A stretch of DNA of 5,016 nucleotides, from the NCBI GenBank assembly GCA_029247985.1, contig JAQWKF010000011.1:1-5016 (forward strand), in the 5' to 3' direction. The notes beneath the pieces are model-generated. The model had not been told where the DNA came from and did no database searches. It worked only from the letters and a program-made list of their open reading frames with translations. Every line of letters begins with the position of its first letter. The stretch's first letter is position 1. Shown here in pieces: positions 1 through 5,016 of this stretch. The position numbers were made by a program, and so were the translations under genes. This stretch comes from Flavobacteriaceae bacterium. Lineage in GTDB: Bacteria > Bacteroidota > Bacteroidia > Flavobacteriales > Flavobacteriaceae.

Positions 1-774
1 GTTGATGCCAGTTTGATTCAATTTCATTTTTGTTTTCGCGGAAGCGCAACCTTTCATTTTAATGCACGAACCTACAGTCTTCCCATATTAGACGAACACG
101 TTTTGCTGTTGTATAACCCTCAGCGTGAATTGCCCATGGAGTTAGATCTTGCCGTAAACACTCAGCTGGTCACGGTGCTTATTTCAATTAAAAAATTCCA
201 CAGTCTGTTTTCGCAAGAGGCCGAACAAATCAGTTTCCTTTCGGACGAAAACGTTGACAAAAAATATTACAAAGACCATGTTTTTACTCCTTCCATGGCT
301 GTAGTACTGAGTCAGGTTTTACAACACCAACCCAACAGTTTGATGAGCAGGCTTTATTTAAAAGGGAAGGTTTACGAGCTTTTGAGCCTATACTTTAACC
401 CTTCTGAGGCTACAGATATTGCCGAGTGTCCCTTTTTGGTTGATGAGGAAAATGTACGCAAAATTCGCAATGCAAAAAAAATCATGCTTGAACGCATGGT
501 AGATCCGCCAAGTTTGCCCGAATTGGCCGATGAAATAGGCCTAAGTTTAAAGAAATTGAAAGAAGGATTTAAGCAACTTTACGGCAGCACGGTCTATCAA
601 TTTGTTTTGGATCACAAAATGAATCACGCCCGGCAACTATTGGGTACAGGCTCTTACAATGTGAATGAAGTGGCCAGTCAATTAGGCTACAGTAATTCGA
701 GTCATTTTATTGAAGCCTTTAAAAAGAAGTTTGGCACAACACCAAAAAAATACCTTTTGTCTGTATCTTCGTAA
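1..774 (+). CDS. AraC-family transcriptional regulator, 5'-truncated by window edge
   Basis: This is a DNA-binding transcriptional regulator whose start lies upstream of the window: the frame is open from base 1 (Val-Asp-Ala-Ser before the TTG at 13), so that TTG is probably not the true start. 257 codons are visible. The N-terminal half (about bases 1-430) is a beta-rich segment with FHFCFRGSATFHF and LLYNPQ, like the ligand-sensing half of AraC proteins. The C-terminal half is an AraC/XylS DNA-binding domain with two helix-turn-helix units: LPELADEIGLSLKKLKEGF (about 511-570) and VNEVASQLGYSNSSHFIEAF (about 661-720), followed by the family ending FGTTPKKYL. It lies 15 bases upstream of hemH on the same strand. 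In known biology such regulators often act on adjacent genes, so control of haem synthesis is a reasonable inference, but the effector cannot be read from the sequence. The family call is firm; the target is not. Confidence 0.9.
   Translation, partial: VDASLIQFHFCFRGSATFHFNARTYSLPILDEHVLLLYNPQRELPMELDLAVNTQLVTVLISIKKFHSLFSQEAEQISFLSDENVDKKYYKDHVFTPSMAVVLSQVLQHQPNSLMSRLYLKGKVYELLSLYFNPSEATDIAECPFLVDEENVRKIRNAKKIMLERMVDPPSLPELADEIGLSLKKLKEGFKQLYGSTVYQFVLDHKMNHARQLLGTGSYNVNEVASQLGYSNSSHFIEAFKKKFGTTPKKYLLSVSS
730..758 (+). promoter_or_regulatory. candidate Bacteroidota-type promoter for hemH, inside the end of the AraC gene
   Basis: TTTG at 730-733 is followed after 17 bases by TACCTTTT at 751-758. 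This resembles the Bacteroidota sigma factor pattern TTTG, a spacer of about 17-23, then TAnnTTTG, with the final G replaced by T. The predicted start would fall near 763-767 and give a leader of about 25 bases to the hemH ATG at 790. Both boxes lie in coding sequence that is AT-rich, so a chance match is possible. If it is real, hemH could be transcribed independently of the regulator. Confidence 0.3.
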
Positions 775-789
775 CGAAAAAATGTTGCT

Positions 790-1809
790 ATGAAAGGAGT
801 TCTATTGGTGAATTTAGGTTCACCCAAAAGTCCTACACCAAAGGACGTTAAGCCTTACTTGGAAGAGTTTTTAATGGATGAGCGTGTGATTGACGTGCCC
901 AAGTGGTTTCGTTCTTTTTTGGTTAAAGGGATTATTCTTAAAACTCGTCCTAAAAAATCGGCAAAGGCCTATCAAAAAATTTGGTGGGACGAAGGATCTC
1001 CACTAATTGTCTTATCGGAACGCTTACACGAAAAGGTAGCCCAAAAAACTTCTGTGCCCATTTCGCTTGCCATGCGATATGGCCAACCGTCAATAGCTTC
1101 AGGGCTGGAGCAATTACATCAAAAAGGGGTGGATGAGGTGTTGATTGTGCCGCTATATCCCCAACACGCCATGGCCACTACAGAAACCATATTGGTTTTG
1201 GCAGAAGAAATTAGAGCTGCGCAATATCCAAAAATGTCCTTTACACATTTGCCGGCATTTTATCATCATGCAGATTATATTCGGGTATTGTCTCATTCCA
1301 TTCAAGAATATTTACAAGACAAACCGTGGGAACATTTGTTGTTTTCCTATCACGGCATTCCAGAGCGACACATTCGTAAATCGGATATTACTAAATCGCA
1401 TTGTAAGATTGATGGCAGCTGTTGTCAAACGCCATCTGACGCACATACCTATTGCTACCGTCATCAATGCTATGAAACCACCAAGCAGGTTGCTGAATAT
1501 CTCGAGTTGCGCCCAGGAAGCTTTTCAACTTCGTTTCAGTCTCGATTAGCTGGCGATAAGTGGCTGCGCCCTTACACAGATAAAACGGTTGAGCAATTTG
1601 CCAAAACCGGAACTAAAAAGTTGGCGGTTGTGACCCCAGCCTTTATTTCGGACTGCTTAGAAACGCTTGAAGAGATAGGGATGGAGGCCAAAGAAGATTT
1701 TGAAGAAAAAGGTGGAGAAGAAATGCATGTAGTTCCATGTATCAATGACCGTGACGATTGGGTAAATGTGCTCAGTCGCTGGATAGATGAATGGGCAACA
1801 GCTTCTTAA
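790..1809 (+). CDS. hemH: ferrochelatase (HemH)
   Basis: This enzyme inserts ferrous iron into protoporphyrin IX to make protohaem, the last step of the protoporphyrin-dependent pathway. The 339-residue protein has a normal length for the family and is recognised from its start, KGVLLVNLGSP, onward. FSYHGIPERH carries the catalytic His (His188), and SDCLETLEEI carries the catalytic acid (Glu291, matching the Glu of the Bacillus subtilis HLEVLYD motif). The segment at residues 204-227 contains five Cys (205, 211, 212, 222, 227), and further Cys sit at 289 and 317. A Cys-rich insertion here is familiar from Bacteroidota homologues; whether it binds metal or an iron-sulphur cluster is unknown from sequence. 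The ATG at 790 directly precedes the conserved N-terminus, and the earlier ATG at 782 runs into a stop after three codons. No clear ribosome binding site is visible, as is common in this phylum. The 3' end reaches hemJ, with possible overlap. Most likely a cytoplasmic or peripherally membrane-associated enzyme. Confidence 0.98.
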   Translation: MKGVLLVNLGSPKSPTPKDVKPYLEEFLMDERVIDVPKWFRSFLVKGIILKTRPKKSAKAYQKIWWDEGSPLIVLSERLHEKVAQKTSVPISLAMRYGQPSIASGLEQLHQKGVDEVLIVPLYPQHAMATTETILVLAEEIRAAQYPKMSFTHLPAFYHHADYIRVLSHSIQEYLQDKPWEHLLFSYHGIPERHIRKSDITKSHCKIDGSCCQTPSDAHTYCYRHQCYETTKQVAEYLELRPGSFSTSFQSRLAGDKWLRPYTDKTVEQFAKTGTKKLAVVTPAFISDCLETLEEIGMEAKEDFEEKGGEEMHVVPCINDRDDWVNVLSRWIDEWATAS

Positions 1810-2389
1810 TTTTGAAAAAGGCGTACCTTTAGAACAATACCAAGGCGTGGATTATTATCTATACATAAAAGCACTTCATCTGATTTTTGTAATCACCTAC
1901 TTTGCGGGGCTATTCTATATGCCACGGCTTATGGTATACATGGTTGAAGCAGCCGAACGCCCACAAGCAGAGGCCGATATTATCATACCACAGTTACAAT
2001 TGATGATGCGCCGATTGTGGCAAATCATTACGGTTCCTTCTGCGATTTTAGGACTAATTTTTGGGCTTTGGATGTTGTTGATAAACCCCTTTTTGTTGGG
2101 GAAATCGTGGATGTTGGTCAAGCTGGTATTTGTGGGGCTGTTGATTTTATACCACATAAAAACGTATCGTTTTTACAAGTCATTGTTATTAGGAAACTAC
2201 AAACGAAGCGCTAGCTTTTTTCGCATTTGGAATGAAGGCGCAACCCTCATTTTATTTGCCGTGATATTTTTGGCGATACTCAAAGATAGTATTAATTGGA
2301 TTTTTGGGTTATTGGGGTTATTTGGCTTGACTTTTTTACTAATGCTCGGCATTCGGGTATACAAACGTTATCGTAATAAAAACGAGTAG
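1787..2389 (+). CDS. hemJ: protoporphyrinogen IX oxidase HemJ (CopD-like membrane protein)
   Basis: HemJ is the membrane-bound oxidase that converts protoporphyrinogen IX to protoporphyrin IX, the substrate of the ferrochelatase encoded just upstream. The protein has about five hydrophobic segments (residues about 27-45, 81-101, 108-126, 152-165, 169-189, counted from the ATG). Family landmarks are YIKALHLIF with the conserved first-helix His31 (thought to be a haem ligand in studied HemJ), LWQIITVPSAI, WMLVKLVFVGLLILYHIK (Lys112, His123) and FRIWNEGATLILF. The start is uncertain. The ATG at 1787 overlaps hemH by 23 bases and adds 20 residues (NGQQLLNFEKG and so on) before the usual family N-terminus; the GTG at 1847 would give M-DYYLYIKALH, closer to typical homologues, with a 37-base gap after hemH. 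I give the longest reading but favour GTG. The kinase gene follows after 3 bases. The family call rests on motifs and on the hemH neighbour, and CopD-type naming is common for it. Confidence 0.9.
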   Translation: MNGQQLLNFEKGVPLEQYQGVDYYLYIKALHLIFVITYFAGLFYMPRLMVYMVEAAERPQAEADIIIPQLQLMMRRLWQIITVPSAILGLIFGLWMLLINPFLLGKSWMLVKLVFVGLLILYHIKTYRFYKSLLLGNYKRSASFFRIWNEGATLILFAVIFLAILKDSINWIFGLLGLFGLTFLLMLGIRVYKRYRNKNE

Positions 2390-2392
2390 CAT

Positions 2393-3832
2393 ATGCGGTT
2401 GCCATCTCTTCGTGCTCGGATTTTTATAGCTCTAATTTTTTTGGTGATGGTGGCTTCAATATTAATAGCGGGTGTTACCATAGTACAATATAGCGAGCAG
2501 TCCAACACCTATCACGAACAGCGTTTGTCGCGCAAAGAAAATCAACTTAAGAAGCGACTCAGGTACCTTTTGGAAAGTACGCCCCTGAACACGGGAGAAA
2601 TAAATATCAAAGCAGTTTTTCAACCCCACTTAAAGGAAACAGCAGACGTTTTAAATATAAACTTTAGGCTGTATAGCTTGTCTGGTGATTTACTCTGTTC
2701 TTCTCAACTGATGGAATCAACACCCTCACAAACACTTTCTGCAACGATTCTTGAACAACTTCAACCCAATACGGGTGAAAGACTAATTGATGTGAGTACC
2801 ACTGATGGTGTAACAACACGTTCCTCATTTTCATATATATATGATTTAGACAACCAACCATTGGCCATTGTTAATGTGCCTTATTTTGACGATGATTCGC
2901 TTAGCTCAATGGAGCTTAAAGCTTTTTTGATTCGTTTGGTTCAAGTGTATGTGGTAATGTTGATTATTGCCATCATTTTGGCATTTTTTGTTTCTTCTTA
3001 TATAACACGTCATTTGGAAGCCATCAGCAGTAAGCTCAATCAAACCAAACTATCCAAAACAAACACTAAAATAGAACTGAACAAGGCCAGTCGTGAGATT
3101 TCAGCACTTGTGTCGGCGTACAACCACATGGTGGATGAGCTAGAAGCCAGTGCGGTTAAGCTCGCCAAATCACAACGGGAAGTAGCCTGGCGTGAAATGG
3201 CAAAACAAGTAGCACATGAAATCAAAAACCCTTTGACGCCCATGCGATTAAGCATTCAGCATTTTGAACAACAGGCAGCAAAAGACAATGCCCAGTGGTA
3301 TGAAAAGGTACATGAGTTTAGTCAATCACTAATTCAACAAATTGACACCATGAGCGCCATTGCGTCAACGTTTTCACAGTTTGCTACCATGCCAACCGGC
3401 AAGTCAGAACGTATCAATGTGAAAGAGGTTGTAGGGCGTGCTTTAGAGCTGTATGCAGATGCGCCCATTTCTTTTGAGTCAGTTGCCGACGCATATGCTC
3501 ATTTTGATGCAACACAGTTGGTGCGTATCATCAACAACCTGATTAACAATGCCATACAGGCATGTGAAGAAGTTGAACAACCCCAGATACGTGTGTTGCT
3601 GACTAAAGATAAAAAATCAATCGTATTGGCTGTTGAAGACAATGGCAAGGGAATACCAAAAGACTTACAAGATCGGATTTTTGAACCAACGTTCACCACG
3701 AAAACAAGCGGTATGGGTTTGGGTTTGAGCATGGTGAAATCTATTGTTGAAACCTATGATGGTTCTGTAGTTTTTGACTCTACCCCCGATGCACTTACTC
3801 GCTTTGAACTTCGCTTCCCAAGTGTTGATTAG
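2393..3832 (+). CDS. membrane sensor histidine kinase (HAMP, NtrY-like core)
   Basis: This is a 479-residue sensor kinase that should autophosphorylate on His and pass the phosphate to a response regulator. In order it has: a membrane segment at about residues 8-31; an extracytoplasmic sensor region at about 33-178 with no family I recognise; a second membrane segment at about 180-202; a HAMP-like linker at about 203-255; the dimerisation/phosphoacceptor helix with VAHEIKNPLTPMRLSIQHF (His275, bases 3215-3217); and an ATPase domain with N-box NLINNAIQA (Asn386), G1 box VEDNGKGI (Asp416), F box IFEPTFTTK and G2 box GMGLGLSMVKSIVE. All catalytic motifs are intact. The WREMAKQVAHEIKNPLTPM signature resembles NtrY-type kinases. 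The ATG at 2393 lies 3 bases after the hemJ stop, so co-transcription and translational coupling are likely. No response regulator lies in the window, so it appears orphan here. Its signal is unknown; linkage to haem or redox state is inference from position only. Confidence 0.95.
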   Translation: MRLPSLRARIFIALIFLVMVASILIAGVTIVQYSEQSNTYHEQRLSRKENQLKKRLRYLLESTPLNTGEINIKAVFQPHLKETADVLNINFRLYSLSGDLLCSSQLMESTPSQTLSATILEQLQPNTGERLIDVSTTDGVTTRSSFSYIYDLDNQPLAIVNVPYFDDDSLSSMELKAFLIRLVQVYVVMLIIAIILAFFVSSYITRHLEAISSKLNQTKLSKTNTKIELNKASREISALVSAYNHMVDELEASAVKLAKSQREVAWREMAKQVAHEIKNPLTPMRLSIQHFEQQAAKDNAQWYEKVHEFSQSLIQQIDTMSAIASTFSQFATMPTGKSERINVKEVVGRALELYADAPISFESVADAYAHFDATQLVRIINNLINNAIQACEEVEQPQIRVLLTKDKKSIVLAVEDNGKGIPKDLQDRIFEPTFTTKTSGMGLGLSMVKSIVETYDGSVVFDSTPDALTRFELRFPSVD

Positions 3833-4563
3833 GGATTGATATCAGCTGTAATGGTTTTTTCCAATTGCTTAAGGGTTTCTGCTACTTGGTCGCTTGGGCA
3901 GTCCACAGGAGGGTGCATTTTAAGCTTAATTTTAGCACCAACACCCATAGGGAAATAGCCGTAGCGCGAGAGTTTCCAGGAATTGTTGATGGTAATACCT
4001 ACCAGCTTTGCGTCAGGCATGGCATCGATAAGTTGTTTTAATCCACCCATTCGAAAGGCTCTGGGTTTGGCGCTATTGCTTCGTGTTCCTTCTGGGAAAA
4101 TAACAATACTGCTGTTGGTTATTGCCAGCTTTTCTCCAAACGCTTTGATGTCTTTTAGCGCCTGTTTGGGGTTTTTCCGATCAATGAGTACAGCACTGCC
4201 ATTCCTTAGATTAAACGAAATACTCGGAATTCCTTTGCCCAACTCTTTTTTTCCAACAAATGTTGGGTAAGCATTGCGTAAATACCAAATGAGCGGAGGG
4301 ATGTCATAGGTGCTTTGGTGGTTGGCAACAAAAATATATGACTGGTTTTTTTCAATGGTAAAAGGGCAGTCCAAAACAAATCGAGTTCCTAAAATATTGA
4401 GGCAGCGCAACAACAAAAAGTTAAGCACAATGATGCTTGCTCGGTGCGCTTTTTTTCCAAGAATAAAATAGCAGATACGTTGAACCCCATCAAATAAGAT
4501 GAGGGTAAACCCAAAAAACAGATAATACAGTACGCTAAGCGGGTAGGATATTAGCTTAGCCAT
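3829..4563 (-). CDS. 1-acyl-sn-glycerol-3-phosphate acyltransferase-like (PlsC/LPLAT family)
   Basis: This 244-residue enzyme of the lysophospholipid acyltransferase family most probably transfers an acyl group to lysophosphatidic acid to make phosphatidic acid in membrane lipid synthesis. The catalytic HX4D motif is NHQSTYD (His82, Asp87). Motif II is GSAVLIDRKN (Arg129), motif III is FPEGTRS (residues 156-162, with the glycerol-phosphate-binding Glu and Arg), and motif IV is around VGITINNS (188-195). A hydrophobic N-terminal stretch (about 5-27) and another near 43-58 fit membrane association. Length is normal for PlsC. The ATG at 4563 is 9 bases after the bacilliredoxin stop, which suggests one transcript with it. 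Its TAA overlaps the kinase TAG on the other strand by four bases. Members of this family also acylate ornithine lipids or lyso-phospholipids, so the exact substrate is not certain and I give no gene symbol. Confidence 0.92.
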   Translation of the reverse strand: MAKLISYPLSVLYYLFFGFTLILFDGVQRICYFILGKKAHRASIIVLNFLLLRCLNILGTRFVLDCPFTIEKNQSYIFVANHQSTYDIPPLIWYLRNAYPTFVGKKELGKGIPSISFNLRNGSAVLIDRKNPKQALKDIKAFGEKLAITNSSIVIFPEGTRSNSAKPRAFRMGGLKQLIDAMPDAKLVGITINNSWKLSRYGYFPMGVGAKIKLKMHPPVDCPSDQVAETLKQLEKTITADINP

Positions 4564-4572
4564 AAGTGTGTT

Positions 4573-4983
4573 TTAACAGTGAGCGTTGTAGGCTTCTTTA
4601 AGATTTTCTGCGATAATGTCAGCAGGTCTTCCTTCAATGTGATGTCTCTCGAGCATATGCACCAATTCTCCGTCATTGAACAACGCAATACTAGGCGACG
4701 AAGGGGGGAAAGGAACCATAAGACCTCTTGCTTCTGCGGTAGCCTCTTTGTCTACTCCTGCAAATACAGTAATGAGTTGTACAGGCGTTTTGTCATTGGC
4801 TAGCGACATACGTACACCTGGGCGAGCATTGGCAGCAGCACAGCCACAGACAGAGTTCACCACAACAAGTGTAGTCCCTTTTTTATTTATTGCCGAAGCA
4901 ACACTTTCTGGAGTAGTACATTGGTCAAAACCTACGGCAGTAAGTTCGTCGCGCATGGGTTTAACAATTTCAGCAGGATACAT
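4573..4983 (-). CDS. BrxA/BrxB-family bacilliredoxin (YphP/YqiW type)
   Basis: This is a 136-residue thioredoxin-fold protein of the bacilliredoxin family, which removes bacillithiol from thiolated proteins or otherwise acts in thiol-disulphide exchange in the cytoplasm. The diagnostic active site is NSVCGCAAANARPG (Cys46-Gly-Cys48) after a hydrophobic beta strand TTLVVV. The later PFPPSSPSIALF (about residues 91-102) holds the proline loop of the fold, followed by a MLERHHIEGR stretch typical of the family. Other Cys are Cys22 and the C-terminal Cys136 in AYNAHC. Length matches B. subtilis homologues. The start MYPAEIVKPMRDEL is the normal family N-terminus, so the ATG at 4983 is well supported. 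It is the first gene of a probable two-gene unit with the acyltransferase, preceded by a promoter-like box. Whether this organism makes bacillithiol cannot be seen from the window, and a bacillithiol-independent thiol-disulphide role is possible. Confidence 0.95.
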   Translation of the reverse strand: MYPAEIVKPMRDELTAVGFDQCTTPESVASAINKKGTTLVVVNSVCGCAAANARPGVRMSLANDKTPVQLITVFAGVDKEATAEARGLMVPFPPSSPSIALFNDGELVHMLERHHIEGRPADIIAENLKEAYNAHC

Positions 4984-5001
4984 AGCAAATTATTTAGAGT
5001 A

Positions 5002-5009
5002 CAAAGATA
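5002..5009 (-). promoter_or_regulatory. Bacteroidota -7 promoter box upstream of the bacilliredoxin gene
   Basis: On the minus strand this reads TATCTTTG, a perfect match to the Bacteroidota primary sigma factor -7 consensus TAnnTTTG. It lies 18 bases upstream of the bacilliredoxin ATG in non-coding DNA, so transcription would start around 4995-4998 with a very short leader of about 12-15 bases. The matching -33 TTG element would lie beyond the right edge of the window (about 5029 onward) and cannot be checked. The position and exact match make this the best promoter call in the window. Confidence 0.6.
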
Positions 5010-5016
5010 AGGAAGC

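Noticed and set aside
1145..1549. Open frame of 134 codons inside hemH in another frame
   Set aside because: It lies wholly within a clearly conserved enzyme gene and its translation has no recognisable motif; a shadow frame.
2265..2272. TATTTTTG, matching the -7 box, within hemJ upstream of the kinase (another on the minus strand at 4329-4336)
   Set aside because: No -33 element at a suitable distance and both lie in AT-rich coding DNA, where such matches occur by chance.
2305..2325. Near-repeat GGGTTATTG / GGGGTTATTTG in hemJ
   Set aside because: It encodes GLLGLFGL in a membrane helix; codon use for Gly and Leu explains it.
2833..2842. Short AT alternation (ATATATATAT)
   Set aside because: Inside the kinase coding region, too short to be a meaningful repeat or site.
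3040..3255. Antisense open frame across the kinase phosphoacceptor region (similar ones at 2664-2861 and 3499-3732)
   Set aside because: Complementary shadows of a strongly conserved kinase gene, with no start signal or family resemblance.
3751..3775. Possible hairpin AACC / GGTT followed by a T-run near the kinase end
   Set aside because: Only a four-base stem, inside coding DNA, with the T-run not directly after it; too weak to call a terminator.
4579..4803. Plus-strand open frame opposite the bacilliredoxin (and 3983-4270 opposite the acyltransferase)
   Set aside because: Both mirror real genes on the minus strand and have no protein motif of their own.

Overview
The window looks like chromosomal DNA of a Bacteroidota bacterium, possibly of the Flavobacteriales type; the finer placement is a guess. 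The reasons are protein style (an AraC regulator, a ferrochelatase with a Cys-rich insertion, HemJ, and a CGC-type bacilliredoxin ending in AYNAHC), AT-leaning coding DNA, no strong Shine-Dalgarno sequences, and a perfect match to the Bacteroidota -7 promoter box (TAnnTTTG) in front of the last gene. Almost every base is coding. No RNA gene, mobile element, CRISPR array or notable repeat is visible.

Left part (1-3832, plus strand): four genes in one direction with very small gaps. They are an AraC-family regulator cut by the window's left edge (1-774), ferrochelatase hemH (790-1809), the membrane protoporphyrinogen IX oxidase hemJ (1787 or 1847 to 2389) and a two-membrane-segment sensor histidine kinase (2393-3832). 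HemJ and HemH catalyse the last two steps of protoporphyrin-dependent haem synthesis (protoporphyrinogen IX to protoporphyrin IX, then iron insertion), so this is a terminal haem-synthesis operon flanked by two regulatory proteins.

Right part (3829-4983, minus strand): a two-gene unit transcribed toward the haem operon, with a bacilliredoxin (4573-4983) first and a PlsC-type acyltransferase (3829-4563) 9 bases behind it. The stop codons of the kinase and the acyltransferase overlap tail to tail within four bases, so no intergenic terminator is possible there.

The region is essentially housekeeping. I found no new system. The points most worth a second look are the pairing of an apparently orphan kinase with the haem genes, the Cys-rich insertion in ferrochelatase, the uncertain hemJ start and the four-base convergent stop overlap.
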